The notes: a model not told the origin generated them from the sequence alone. A stretch of 23,370 nucleotides of DNA from Peptococcaceae bacterium (GCA_012523535.1 JAAYII010000036.1:1-23370), one strand, 5' to 3'; positions 6,593-15,565 are shown, counted from the stretch's first letter. A program made the numbers and translations.

Positions 6593-7780
6593 TTGTCAAA
6601 TCAAGTTAATTGGAAAAGAGCATTTAAACAGGCCGTTGCTGTCGGCCTGATCCTTTGTCTGGGGCTGGCTGTTCTTTTGGGAGTATTGCTGGTTACCAAC
6701 TTTGATAACTTGGGAAGGCTGGCCCGGGTGGTCTATCTTATCGACACAAAATATCTGCATGAGACCACCATGCCCCAACTGATTGACGGGGCGATCGATG
6801 GTATAGTAAGCTCTCTGGATCCCTATTCTTCTTTTCTCGATGAAGAAGAGAATGAAATATTGATGAATTCCATAAAAGGGATAGCGGGCTTTGGGGGCAT
6901 CGGCGTAATTGTAAATACTGCCGATCCCAACCAACTAGTGATCGTACGGCCGATTAAAGGTTCTCCCGCCGACAGAGCGGGTTTGGAAGCGGGGGATGTA
7001 ATCATTAAAATTGATGGGACCAGTGTTTCCACCATCAGTCAAGTTCAAGCGGTTGCCATGATGAGGGGAGAACCCGGTACTAAGGTCACCCTTACGGTAT
7101 ATCGCCCCAAAACCAATCAGGAATTTTCATTGAGCTTGATCAGGGAAGATATCAATGTGCCGACAGTTTTTGGATCCAGCCTTCCCGGTAGGCCGGATAT
7201 AGCCCTCATTGATATTTCCAGCTTTTCTGCCAAGACCAAAGATGAATTTGCCCAGCTGTTGAAGGATATAAATATTGATCAATACAAAGGCTTGATCGTC
7301 GACCTGCGCTTTAATCCCGGAGGAGAATTAAATTCGGCGATCGATGTTGCCGGCTTTCTTGTGCCCGAAGAGGATATTGTCCATATTGTCAACAATAAAG
7401 GGGAGATCACTACCAAAAAATCAACTGCGCAATATATCGATAAGCCTTTGGTTATTTTGATCAATGAATATACGGCTTCGGCGGCGGAAATTGTTTCCGG
7501 GGCGGTTAAAGATTATGGAAGCGGTACTTTGGTTGGAGTCAAAACCTTTGGCAAAGGAGTGGTGCAGACGGTCTTCCCTCTCGACGGCAATACCAGTGTT
7601 CGCTTGACGACGGACAAATATCTTACACCCAATAAAAGTGATATCCACAATAAGGGAATTCAACCTGACGTGGAGATAGTTTTGAAAGAAGGCGAGAAAC
7701 CTACCATTCTCCCCGAAGGGCCTCCTTTTGACAGCCAGTTGGCTAAAGCGGTTGAGATTATGGAGCAAATGATTGATTGA
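6593..7780 (+). CDS. ctpA: Carboxy-terminal processing serine protease (S41 family, CtpA-like)
   Basis: This is a 395-residue membrane-anchored protease of the C-terminal-processing family. TTG 6593 is used as start, supported by GAGGGAG eight bases upstream; no ATG fits. One membrane helix at residues 15-38 (VGLILCLGLAVLLGVLL) places the rest outside the cell. A PDZ domain covers about residues 95-180 (IVRPIKGSPADRAGLEAGDV). The S41 catalytic domain follows, with Ser296 in NEYTASAAEIVSG and Lys321 in KTFGKG, the 25-residue spacing of the Ser/Lys dyad in this family. It follows the FtsEX-hydrolase genes by 84 bases, which contain a TATAAT at 6522-6527 but no good -35. A role in controlling hydrolase turnover would fit known Ctp proteins but is inference here. 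Confidence 0.93.
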   Translation: MSNQVNWKRAFKQAVAVGLILCLGLAVLLGVLLVTNFDNLGRLARVVYLIDTKYLHETTMPQLIDGAIDGIVSSLDPYSSFLDEEENEILMNSIKGIAGFGGIGVIVNTADPNQLVIVRPIKGSPADRAGLEAGDVIIKIDGTSVSTISQVQAVAMMRGEPGTKVTLTVYRPKTNQEFSLSLIREDINVPTVFGSSLPGRPDIALIDISSFSAKTKDEFAQLLKDINIDQYKGLIVDLRFNPGGELNSAIDVAGFLVPEEDIVHIVNNKGEITTKKSTAQYIDKPLVILINEYTASAAEIVSGAVKDYGSGTLVGVKTFGKGVVQTVFPLDGNTSVRLTTDKYLTPNKSDIHNKGIQPDVEIVLKEGEKPTILPEGPPFDSQLAKAVEIMEQMID

Positions 7781-7838
7781 ATTTTACCTTGTAATCAGGG
7801 GATGTAAGGGAATCAAAGGCTGTAAGATAAGCAATATT

Positions 7839-7877
7839 AAACCCTCCGGTATTCGCAATTTAAGTAGCGGAGGGTTT
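7839..7877. terminator. Bidirectional terminator between convergent ctpA and metY
   Basis: AAACCCTCCG (7839-7848) and CGGAGGGTTT (7868-7877) form a perfect 10-bp stem with a 19-base loop. On the + strand the stem ends in TTTCTTTGTT, and on the minus strand in TTTAATATT. It sits 59 bases after the ctpA stop and 17 bases beyond the metY stop, so one element serves both converging units. Confidence 0.88.
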
Positions 7878-7893
7878 CTTTGTTAATTGAGCT

Positions 7894-9159
7894 TTAAATC
7901 CTGGCCAGTCCCTGTTCCAAATCTTCCAGAATATCATCGATATGTTCAAGGCCCACGGAGAGGCGTATCAAACCGGGGGTGATGCCTGCAGCTATCAATT
8001 GTTCGTCAGTCAGTTGACGGTGTGTTGAACTGGCAGGATGGAGCACACAAGTACGGATATCTGCCACATGAACTACATTGGAAGCAAGCTGTAACCCGTC
8101 CATAAACTTAATGGCGCTTTCCCGGCCCCCTTTTATTGTAAAAGAGATAACTCCGCTGCAACCCCGAGGCAGGTATTTTTGAGCCAAGTTATAATAAGGA
8201 TCATTTTTCAGCCCCGGATAATTTACATTTTCCACTTTAGCTACGCTGTTTAAGTATTCGGCCACTTTTTGAGCATTTGAACAATGCCGTTCCATGCGCA
8301 CGGCCAGGGTTTCGAGACCGAGATTCAACAGGAAAGCTGCGTGAGCCGAGGGGTAAGCGCCGATGTCGCGCATTAGTTGGACCCTGGCTTTGGTAATATA
8401 GGCAGACTTGCCAAAATCTTTTGTATAAATAACACCGTGGTAGGATTCGTCAGGCTCATTAAATTCAGGATATTTCTCGTTGTTCCAATTAAAATTGCCG
8501 CTGTCGACGATTATCCCGCCCAATTGTACGGCATGTCCATCCATATATTTTGTTGTGGAATGAATCACAATATCTGCGCCATATTCAATAGGCCTGCATA
8601 AAATCGGGGTGGCAAAAGTATTGTCTACAATAAGAGGGACTTGGTTTTTATGTGCCAGGCGGGCAAACTTTTCAATATCTAAGACGCTCAATGCCGGGTT
8701 GGCGATAGTTTCACCGAATACCGCCTTGGTATTGGGTCTAAACTGTTTTTGGATTTCCTCCTCGGGAGCGTCTGGATCGACAAATGTACATTCGATACCT
8801 AATTTTTTTAGAGTTACGGCAAAGAGGTTGATAGTCCCGCCGTAGATTTTAGAGACACTGATAAAATGGTCTCCGGCTTTTAATATATTAAGGATACTAA
8901 TTAAAGAAGCGGCTTGGCCCGAAGTGGTACAGAGCGCACCTATGCCTCCTTCCAAAGCCGCAATTTTATCCTCCACTGCACAAACAGTAGGGTTGGAAAT
9001 TCGTGAATAGAAATGCCCTTCGGCAGTCAAATCAAAGAGTTTGCCTATATGTTCGGTTGAATCATAAGTATAGGTTGTGCTTTGATAAATAGGAAGAGCC
9101 CTAGGCTCACCGTTCTGAGGATGGTAACCTTCGTGCAAACATTTGGTTTCAATTCTCAT
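7894..9159 (-). CDS. metY: O-acetylhomoserine sulfhydrylase (homocysteine synthase)
   Basis: This is a 421-residue pyridoxal-phosphate enzyme of the Cys/Met metabolism family, in the branch that makes homocysteine directly from O-acetylhomoserine and sulfide. The start is ATG at 9159 (minus strand) with AGGAGG at 9166-9171. The PLP-binding lysine is Lys204 in HSTTKYMDGHA, and the upstream PLP contacts include TTSGQAASLIS and IVDNTFATP. The N-terminal MRIETKCLHEGYHP and the 420-residue length favour MetY over cystathionine gamma-synthase or lyase, which are about 380-400 residues. It is the only minus-strand gene in the window and has its own promoter and terminator, so it is a single-gene unit. 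No S-box riboswitch is visible in its short leader. Confidence 0.92.
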   Translation of the reverse strand: MRIETKCLHEGYHPQNGEPRALPIYQSTTYTYDSTEHIGKLFDLTAEGHFYSRISNPTVCAVEDKIAALEGGIGALCTTSGQAASLISILNILKAGDHFISVSKIYGGTINLFAVTLKKLGIECTFVDPDAPEEEIQKQFRPNTKAVFGETIANPALSVLDIEKFARLAHKNQVPLIVDNTFATPILCRPIEYGADIVIHSTTKYMDGHAVQLGGIIVDSGNFNWNNEKYPEFNEPDESYHGVIYTKDFGKSAYITKARVQLMRDIGAYPSAHAAFLLNLGLETLAVRMERHCSNAQKVAEYLNSVAKVENVNYPGLKNDPYYNLAQKYLPRGCSGVISFTIKGGRESAIKFMDGLQLASNVVHVADIRTCVLHPASSTHRQLTDEQLIAAGITPGLIRLSVGLEHIDDILEDLEQGLARI

Positions 9160-9193
9160 GTTATTATCCTCCTAAGGCAAGAGTAATACTAGA

Positions 9194-9204
9194 ATACCCG
9201 GTAT
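9194..9204. repeat. Palindrome in the metY leader
   Basis: ATACC-C-GGTAT is a perfect odd-centred palindrome located 35-45 bases upstream of the metY start codon and just downstream of the predicted transcription start. It could be an operator. It is also the core of the wider inverted repeats described for 9191-9349. Confidence 0.4.
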
Positions 9205-9228
9205 ATGCCACTAATAACTTTAAAAAAC

Positions 9229-9257
9229 AGTATAGCATGAGCAAATAGAGGCTGCAA
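9229..9257 (-). promoter_or_regulatory. Promoter of metY
   Basis: Read on the minus strand, TTGCAG (+ strand 9252-9257) and TATACT (+ strand 9229-9234) are separated by exactly 17 bases. This is a good match to the vegetative sigma-factor consensus. Transcription would start near 9222, giving a leader of roughly 60 bases before the ATG. Confidence 0.75.
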
Positions 9258-9428
9258 TAAACTAAGGGACCGGAAACATAAGAGGGAATACCGGATAGCG
9301 GAAAGGGATCCTGAGAGAAACAGAATATAGAATCCGGAAGGGGTATTCTTGAGGGCCGATTATGAACCTGGGACCTCCTCAAAGCATAGAATAAAACACG
9401 ATTATTCAAATGGCTGGGAGGAGTCACA

Positions 9429-10430
9429 GTGAAAAATTCAGCTGGAATTAGACATTATTTTCTGGAAGCCTTCACCCCTTACGGTTACATATCGTTGCTG
9501 GGGGAGACCCTGAAAGAAATAGAAAAAGCTTATATCCTGTCCGGTGGGCTGGGGACAGGCAAATCCACCATGATTAAATTTATCGGTATCCAACTTGCAG
9601 ACAGGGGTTATGATGTAGATTATATTCGTTCTAGCAGAGAGCCAGATTCCGTTGCCGGGCTATATCTTCCCAAAAGCAAACTTTGCCTGTTAAACGAAAA
9701 AGAGTTTGTTTTGCCGGCTACGTTAGGATCACAATATTATAAAATTAGTTTGGATTCTCTTTGCCAACAAAGCAAGCTGCAAGAACATCAAAGCAGAATA
9801 ACCGAACTGGCGGAAAGGCTCACCCTTATCGAAGAAAAGGTCATTCAGCAGCTTAAAGAGGAATACCCCTTTCATTCCCAGGAGGAAAAATTTACAATTC
9901 CGTTTAGAATCCTTTCGCCGGAGAACAATACCCACAGAACAAGTTCAACCAATAATGAAGTTATAGAGATTTTGTCCAAGGTTAGGGAAAACTGCCTTTC
10001 CTATTGCTTCCTGCATGCTTTGCAGGTCGATGGTTGGCTTAACCTGGCACCAAAATATATTGAAGATTATGATCGCATCTGTTTGGAGAGCGGTGATTCA
10101 TCCAAGATCTTGATCGAAATTCTCCAGGAAGTAAGTTGCCTGGGGCAAGTCATAGAAATAATTGTAAACCCTTTAAGACCGGATATTGTTTTAGGCATTG
10201 TTTTCCCCGAAAAAAAACTGGCGGTTTGGCAAGGTAATCCGGTTAAAATTGAGGAACAAGGGTTCAATAAAGTGCACGGTGAGCAACTGAGGGAGATTTT
10301 GGAACAGTATAAGACTGTAAGAATTGAATTAAAAAATTTATGCAATGATACAATTAATTTCCGTGGGCTGGATGAGCTTCGCCATGAATTACTGAGCAAA
10401 ATTCTTTCCGACTTGGTTCTATGGCCTTAG
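9429..10430 (+). CDS. P-loop ATPase of the PRK06851 type with a degenerate second repeat
   Basis: This is a 333-residue cytoplasmic protein starting at GTG 9429 behind GGGAGGAG. The N-terminal half resembles an uncharacterised Firmicutes P-loop family that I remember as PRK06851: IRHYFLEAFTPYGYISLL, then Walker A GGLGTGKST at residues 39-47, then YDVDYIRSSREPDSVAGLYLP. The second half echoes the first with an offset of about 179 residues: VIEIIVNPLRPDIVLGIVFP at 241-260 matches the segment ending at Pro81. At the position expected for a second Walker A the protein reads ESGDSSKILIEIL, and the catalytic Lys45 aligns with Ser224, so the second site is probably dead. A Gln/Glu-rich helical linker at about 110-150 separates the halves. 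The biochemical role is unknown; the family has no assigned substrate that I can name with confidence. It stands alone between metY and uvrB. Confidence 0.75.
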   Translation: MKNSAGIRHYFLEAFTPYGYISLLGETLKEIEKAYILSGGLGTGKSTMIKFIGIQLADRGYDVDYIRSSREPDSVAGLYLPKSKLCLLNEKEFVLPATLGSQYYKISLDSLCQQSKLQEHQSRITELAERLTLIEEKVIQQLKEEYPFHSQEEKFTIPFRILSPENNTHRTSSTNNEVIEILSKVRENCLSYCFLHALQVDGWLNLAPKYIEDYDRICLESGDSSKILIEILQEVSCLGQVIEIIVNPLRPDIVLGIVFPEKKLAVWQGNPVKIEEQGFNKVHGEQLREILEQYKTVRIELKNLCNDTINFRGLDELRHELLSKILSDLVLWP

Positions 10431-10467
10431 GGAAAAAATGTTATTTTTTCGGGTCAGAATAAAATGT

Positions 10468-10473
10468 TATAAT
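10468..10473 (+). promoter_or_regulatory. Possible -10 element upstream of uvrB
   Basis: TATAAT matches the -10 consensus perfectly and lies 73 bases before the uvrB ATG. The hexamer 17 bases upstream is TTTTTC, a poor -35, so the promoter is only tentative. A 7-bp AT-rich hairpin (GAAAAAA with TTTTTTC, about 10432-10450) lies just after the stop codon of the preceding gene. Confidence 0.4.
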
Positions 10474-10485
10474 ATTATGATAAGC

Positions 10486-10506
10486 GGTAAAATGCATAGT
10501 TTTACC
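10486..10506. repeat. Operator-like inverted repeat in the uvrB leader
   Basis: GGTAAAA (10486-10492) and TTTTACC (10500-10506) are perfect inverted arms around a seven-base spacer, TGCATAG. The element starts 13 bases after the candidate -10 and ends 39 bases before the ATG, a position where a repressor could block transcription. It does not match the GAAC-N4-GTTC SOS box known in Bacillus. Confidence 0.45.
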
Positions 10507-10545
10507 TGTTATTCTGTTGCTTAGAAAACGGAAGGAAGACTGTCG

Positions 10546-12603
10546 ATGGCATTTCGTTTACGGGCTCCATATAAATTGGCGGGTGATCAGGCCCAAGCGG
10601 TGGACAAGCTTGCCCAAGGGGTATTGGCCGGGGAAAAACACCAGACTCTTTTAGGGGTGACTGGCTCGGGTAAAACCTTTACCATGGCCAGTATTATTGA
10701 AAAGGTACAAAAACCCACCCTGGTTCTGGCTCATAATAAAACTTTGGCCGGACAGCTTTATTGCGAATTTAAAGAGTTTTTCCCCGAAAACGCGGTTGAA
10801 TATTTTGTGAGTTATTATGATTATTATCAACCGGAAGCTTATGTACCCTCCAGCGATACTTACATCGAAAAAGACGCTTCTATAAATGAAGAAATAGAAA
10901 AACTCAGACACTCTGCTACGGCGGCCCTTTTTGAAAGAAAAGACGTTATTGTCGTAGCCAGTGTTTCCTGTATTTACGGTTTAGGTTCTCCGGATGAGTA
11001 CCGGGATTTGGTTCTTTCTTTAAGACAAGGGCAGGAAATTGAAAGAAACCAGATCCTGCGCAAACTGGTCGAAATTCAATATGACCGCAATGATCATTCT
11101 TTCTTGCGGGGAACTTTCCGGGTGCGGGGAGATGTGGTGGAAGTTTGCCCCGCCGCTTCCAGTGAAAAGGCTATTAGAATAGAAATGTTTGGGGATGAAA
11201 TAGAGCATCTTTATGAAGTAAATATTTTGACCGGGGAAATATTAGGCGAACGCAAACATGTTTCCATTTTTCCCAATTCCCATTATGTCACGGAAAAAGA
11301 AAAACTTTTGCTTGCCACAGAAAACATTGAAGCTGAATTGGAGGAAAGACTTGAGTATTTCCGTTCCCAGGGCAAGTTTTTGGAAGCCCAGCGTTTAGAA
11401 CAAAGGACACGCTATGACCTGGAGATGCTGAGGGAAATGGGCTTTTGCAACGGCATTGAAAATTACTCTCGACATCTTACCTTCAGGCAGCCCGGAGAAA
11501 CCCCATATACTTTGCTCCATTTCTTCCCTAAAGATTTCTTAATGTTTATTGACGAATCCCACCAGACCATTCCTCAGCTTAGAGGCATGTATGAAGGAGA
11601 CCGTTCCAGAAAACTTACCTTAGTGGAGTATGGTTTTCGTTTACCTTCTGCTTTGGATAACCGTCCTTTACGCTTTGATGAATTTGAACAGCTTGTTCCG
11701 CAAAGAATTTATGTCAGCGCTACTCCCGGCCCTTACGAACTTGAACATTGCCGGGAAGTTGTGGAACAGATAATCAGACCGACTGGACTTTTGGATCCGG
11801 AAATTATTGTTAAGCCAACCAAAGGGCAGATTGATGATCTTGTAGGGCAAATAAATGCCCGGGTGGCCAGAGACGAAAGAGTATTGGTAACAACCTTGAC
11901 CAAGAGAATGGCCGAAGATTTAACTGATTATTTGAAACAACTTCAAATAAAGGTGCGCTATCTTCATTCTGATATCACTACCCTGGAAAGGCTGGAGATT
12001 CTTCGGGAACTGCGGCTCGGAGAAATTGATGTTATAGTGGGCATAAATTTATTGCGCGAGGGTTTGGATCTTCCGGAGGTGTCCTTGGTGGCAATTTTAG
12101 ATGCGGACAAGGAAGGTTTTTTAAGATCGGAGCGCTCCCTAATCCAAACCATAGGGAGGGCGGCGCGCAATGCCAACGGCCAGGTAATTATGTATGCTGA
12201 CACTATAACCGATTCGATGCAAAAAGCCATTGATGAAACGAATCGCAGGCGAGCCGTACAAATGGCCTTTAATGAGAAGCACGGCATAGTTCCTCAGACC
12301 ATTCGCAAACAGGTCCATGAAGTGCCGGAAGCCACCATGGTGGCGGAAAAGAAAGGTGTTTACAGCACTCTGAATAAATTGTCGGCAGAAGAAAAAGAAG
12401 AACTTATTAAAAAACTGGAAGCTGAAATGTTACAGGCAGCCAAAGAGCTGGATTTTGAACGAGCGGCGGAATTAAGGGATGCCATTATTGAATTAAAAGG
12501 ACAGAAACCTTTGCCACTAAAGAAGATAAGAACTGGAAGAAATGGCTTTAAAGAGGATAAAACATTTTCCAAAGCCAGTAAAAAAGCCAGAAAAAGGAGC
12601 TAA
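10546..12603 (+). CDS. uvrB: Excinuclease ABC subunit B
   Basis: UvrB is the helicase-like damage-verification subunit of nucleotide excision repair. It is loaded by UvrA and then recruits UvrC to cut on both sides of the lesion. The 685-residue length is normal. Walker A GVTGSGKT is at residues 37-44. The damage-probing beta-hairpin region reads YYDYYQPEAYVPSSDTYIEK. The Walker B box DESHQTIPQ begins near residue 336, helicase motifs V and VI appear as LREGLDLPEV and QTIGRAARN, and the C-terminal UVR domain, which contacts UvrC, ends in LDFERAAELRDAIIELK. A basic tail (KASKKARKRS) follows. ATG 10546 is preceded by GGAAGGAAG. uvrA starts 15 bases after the stop, so the two are one operon; uvrC is not in the window. 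Confidence 0.97.
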   Translation: MAFRLRAPYKLAGDQAQAVDKLAQGVLAGEKHQTLLGVTGSGKTFTMASIIEKVQKPTLVLAHNKTLAGQLYCEFKEFFPENAVEYFVSYYDYYQPEAYVPSSDTYIEKDASINEEIEKLRHSATAALFERKDVIVVASVSCIYGLGSPDEYRDLVLSLRQGQEIERNQILRKLVEIQYDRNDHSFLRGTFRVRGDVVEVCPAASSEKAIRIEMFGDEIEHLYEVNILTGEILGERKHVSIFPNSHYVTEKEKLLLATENIEAELEERLEYFRSQGKFLEAQRLEQRTRYDLEMLREMGFCNGIENYSRHLTFRQPGETPYTLLHFFPKDFLMFIDESHQTIPQLRGMYEGDRSRKLTLVEYGFRLPSALDNRPLRFDEFEQLVPQRIYVSATPGPYELEHCREVVEQIIRPTGLLDPEIIVKPTKGQIDDLVGQINARVARDERVLVTTLTKRMAEDLTDYLKQLQIKVRYLHSDITTLERLEILRELRLGEIDVIVGINLLREGLDLPEVSLVAILDADKEGFLRSERSLIQTIGRAARNANGQVIMYADTITDSMQKAIDETNRRRAVQMAFNEKHGIVPQTIRKQVHEVPEATMVAEKKGVYSTLNKLSAEEKEELIKKLEAEMLQAAKELDFERAAELRDAIIELKGQKPLPLKKIRTGRNGFKEDKTFSKASKKARKRS

Positions 12604-12618
12604 AGACCGGAGGTTCAA

Positions 12619-15438
12619 ATGAAACAGGAATATATCAAGGTTCGCGGGGCGCGTGTCAATAATCTTAAAAACATTAACGTAGATATTCCCAGAAATAAAT
12701 TGGTGGTAATAACCGGTTTATCAGGCTCGGGGAAATCCTCTTTAGCCTTTGACACCATATACGCCGAAGGACAGAGACGCTATGTGGAGTCTCTCTCCGC
12801 TTATGCCCGTCAATTTTTGGGCCAAATGGATAAGCCGGATGTGGATTATATCGAAGGCCTTTCACCAGCCATTTCCATAGATCAAAAAACCACAAGTCGT
12901 AATCCCCGTTCTACGGTGGGTACAGTCACGGAAATTTATGATTATTTAAGACTTCTTTATGCCCGGATCGGACAGCCCCATTGTCCCCAGTGCGGTAAAA
13001 AAATAAGCCAGCAAACGGTTCAGGAAATGGTGGATCAAATAATGACCTATCCTGAAAAGACACGTCTGCAGATCTTGGCTCCCATTATTAAAGGGAAAAA
13101 AGGCGAGCACCAAAAGCTATTGGAAAAAATTCGTAAGCAGGGTTATGTGCGGGCCAGAGTGGACGGTGAAATCAGAGATCTAAATGAAGAAATCCTTTTA
13201 GACAAAAACAAAAAACATTCTATAGAAGTAGTGGTGGATCGGATATCATTAAAGGCAGAAAGCGGTGCCCGTCTGGCGGATTCCTTAGAAACCGCTCTTA
13301 AGTTAAGTGAAGGAACAGTTATTGTAGATATCTTGGAAAAAGAAGAACTGCTTTTCAGTGAAAATTTTGCTTGTCCGGACTGCGGTATCGCCATAGAAGA
13401 ATTAACACCCAGGCTTTTTTCATTTAACAGCCCCTTTGGGGCTTGCCCCGCTTGCACCGGACTTGGTGCCAACTTGGAGGCGGATATCGATCTTATTATA
13501 CCTGACCGCAGCAAATCCCTAAATGAAGGGGCAATCGTACCTTGGGCTAACTCTCAGTCTTCTTTTTATCCCGCTCTTCTTCAAGGTTTGGCGGAGGTTA
13601 TGGGTTTTAGTTTGGATACGCCGGTATGTGATCTTACTGAAGAGCAATGGCAAGCACTGGTTTATGGTTCTCCCATCCCTATCCGCTTTAAATACCACAG
13701 TATATTTGACGAGATTAAATACTGGCATGCCCCCTTTGAAGGGTTGGTTCCTTATTTTAACCGGAGGTATAAAGAATCAACTTCCGATTATGTCCGGGCT
13801 GAAATTGAAAACTACATGAGAGAAAAACCTTGTCCGGTGTGTCAAGGCAAACGTTTAAAACCCGAGGCTTTAGCTGTCAAAGTGGGAGGACTCTCCATTT
13901 ATGAATTAACAGAATTAACCGTTTTGGAAGAACTCAACTTTTTTGACCGTTTGACTTTAACCGAAAAAGAGCAAATTATTGGCAGGCAAGTTCTTAAAGA
14001 GATACGGGAAAGACTAGGCTTTTTAGTAAATGTGGGTTTGGATTACCTGACCTTAAGCCGCGCAGCCGGAACCCTTTCCGGAGGTGAAGCCCAAAGGATA
14101 AGGTTGGCTACCCAGATCGGGTCCAGTTTGACCGGGGTACTTTATGTTCTGGATGAACCCAGTATAGGTTTGCATCAGAGGGATAATGAGAAGCTGCTAA
14201 ACACCCTTAAAAGCCTAAGGGATTTAGGTAATACCCTGATTGTAGTAGAGCACGATGAAGACACTATGTTGGCCGCTGATCATATCATCGATATCGGTCC
14301 CGGTGCAGGCGCCCATGGCGGGGAGATCGTAGCTCAAGGCACTTTGGAAGATATTAAAGCTTGTGAGAGATCAATTACCGGTCTTTATTTAAAAGGCACC
14401 AAAAAAATAGAAGTACCCTCTGTCCGACATCCTTTAAACGGTAAGTTTCTGGAAATTATAGGCGCCACCCAAAATAATCTTAAAAATATCGATGTAAAAA
14501 TCCCCCTTGGCGTATTTACTTGTGTAACCGGTGTCTCCGGCTCCGGAAAAAGTACTCTGGTTAATGAAGTTCTGTATAAGGGTTTGCTGGCTGAACTTCG
14601 GATCAGCAACAAAGTAAAACCCGGCGCTTATAAAGAGATTAAAGGTTTGGAGTATATAGAGAAAGTGATAGATATCGATCAATCCCCAATAGGCAGAACC
14701 CCACGCTCCAACCCGGCTACTTATACCGGTATGTTTGATTACATTCGGGAGCTTTATTCTCAAACCCCGGAGGCTAAGGTAAGGGGCTATAAACCGGGTC
14801 GCTTCAGTTTTAACGTGAAGGGCGGCCGTTGCGAGGCTTGTCGGGGGGATGGCATCATCAAAATTGAAATGCATTTCTTGCCTGATGTTTATGTTCCATG
14901 CGAGGTCTGCCACGGTCAACGGTATAACCGGGAAACCCTGGAAATAACTTTTAAAGGCAAAAACATTGCTCAGGTCCTGGATATGACGGTGGAAGAAGCC
15001 TTGGATTTTTTCAGTGCTGTGCCTCGAATCACCCGCAAATTGCAGACTTTGTATGATGTAGGATTGGGTTATATCAAATTGGGACAACCGGCCACAACTT
15101 TATCCGGCGGGGAGGCCCAAAGAGTTAAACTGGCTACTGAACTTTGTCGTCGCAGCAATGGGAAAACCCTTTATATATTGGACGAGCCCACAACAGGATT
15201 GCATATTGCCGATGTGGACAAATTGCTGAGCGTTCTCCATCGACTGGTGGAGGAGGGAGATTCGGTTCTGGTTATTGAACATAATCTTGATGTTATTAAA
15301 ACGGCCGATTATATTATTGACCTTGGTCCCGAAGGAGGCAACAGGGGAGGGGAAGTGGTAACGGTCGGCACACCGGAAGAGGTGGCCGCTTGCCCCAAGT
15401 CTTATACCGGACAGTATTTGAAAAAATACCTTAATTAA
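12619..15438 (+). CDS. uvrA: Excinuclease ABC subunit A
   Basis: UvrA is the dimeric ATPase that first detects DNA damage in nucleotide excision repair and hands it to UvrB. The 939 residues carry two ABC modules. The first has Walker A GLSGSGKSS at residues 33-41 and signature LSGGEAQRIRLATQIG with Walker B VLDEPSIGLHQRDN. The second has Walker A GVSGSGKST near residue 638 and LSGGEAQRVKLATEL with ILDEPTTGLH. Cysteine pairs mark zinc modules: CPQCGKK near residue 124, CPDCG with CPACTGLG around 253-280, CPVCQGKRL near 405, and CEACRGDG with CEVCHGQRY around 738-770. ATG 12619 follows GGAGG at a six-base distance. No drug-resistance-type truncation is seen. No obvious terminator follows the TAA at 15436-15438. 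Confidence 0.97.
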   Translation: MKQEYIKVRGARVNNLKNINVDIPRNKLVVITGLSGSGKSSLAFDTIYAEGQRRYVESLSAYARQFLGQMDKPDVDYIEGLSPAISIDQKTTSRNPRSTVGTVTEIYDYLRLLYARIGQPHCPQCGKKISQQTVQEMVDQIMTYPEKTRLQILAPIIKGKKGEHQKLLEKIRKQGYVRARVDGEIRDLNEEILLDKNKKHSIEVVVDRISLKAESGARLADSLETALKLSEGTVIVDILEKEELLFSENFACPDCGIAIEELTPRLFSFNSPFGACPACTGLGANLEADIDLIIPDRSKSLNEGAIVPWANSQSSFYPALLQGLAEVMGFSLDTPVCDLTEEQWQALVYGSPIPIRFKYHSIFDEIKYWHAPFEGLVPYFNRRYKESTSDYVRAEIENYMREKPCPVCQGKRLKPEALAVKVGGLSIYELTELTVLEELNFFDRLTLTEKEQIIGRQVLKEIRERLGFLVNVGLDYLTLSRAAGTLSGGEAQRIRLATQIGSSLTGVLYVLDEPSIGLHQRDNEKLLNTLKSLRDLGNTLIVVEHDEDTMLAADHIIDIGPGAGAHGGEIVAQGTLEDIKACERSITGLYLKGTKKIEVPSVRHPLNGKFLEIIGATQNNLKNIDVKIPLGVFTCVTGVSGSGKSTLVNEVLYKGLLAELRISNKVKPGAYKEIKGLEYIEKVIDIDQSPIGRTPRSNPATYTGMFDYIRELYSQTPEAKVRGYKPGRFSFNVKGGRCEACRGDGIIKIEMHFLPDVYVPCEVCHGQRYNRETLEITFKGKNIAQVLDMTVEEALDFFSAVPRITRKLQTLYDVGLGYIKLGQPATTLSGGEAQRVKLATELCRRSNGKTLYILDEPTTGLHIADVDKLLSVLHRLVEEGDSVLVIEHNLDVIKTADYIIDLGPEGGNRGGEVVTVGTPEEVAACPKSYTGQYLKKYLN

Positions 15439-15565
15439 AATTGATTAAAAGAAGAAATAACCATATTAAAGCAAATATCCAAATAAACTGGATTCCGCAA
15501 AAATGACAAAAATATAACCCAACCGCTGGGATGTGTTTCCCTGGTGGAAATTTGTAAGCAGCAGG

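Larger units (their letters stand above)
9191..9349. repeat. Competing inverted repeats in the divergent metY / P-loop gene region
   Basis: AGAATACCC (9191-9199) is the exact reverse complement of GGGTATTCT (9341-9349). A second left arm, GAATACCGGAT (9286-9296), can also pair with the right side: GAATACC with GGTATTC (9342-9348) and GGAT with ATCC (9332-9335). The right arm therefore has two possible partners. The region is 269 bases long, has no gene in it, and no riboswitch that I recognise. Confidence 0.4.

Noticed and set aside
9164..9427. 87-codon open frame on the minus strand upstream of metY
   Set aside because: It covers the metY promoter and leader, has no plausible ribosome binding site and a composition unlike the neighbouring proteins.
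9160..9428. Possible SAM (S-box) or T-box riboswitch controlling metY
   Set aside because: Read on the minus strand, the leader lacks the S-box core segments and the T-box AGGGTGG-type motif. The predicted transcript start is only about 60 bases from the ATG, too short for either.
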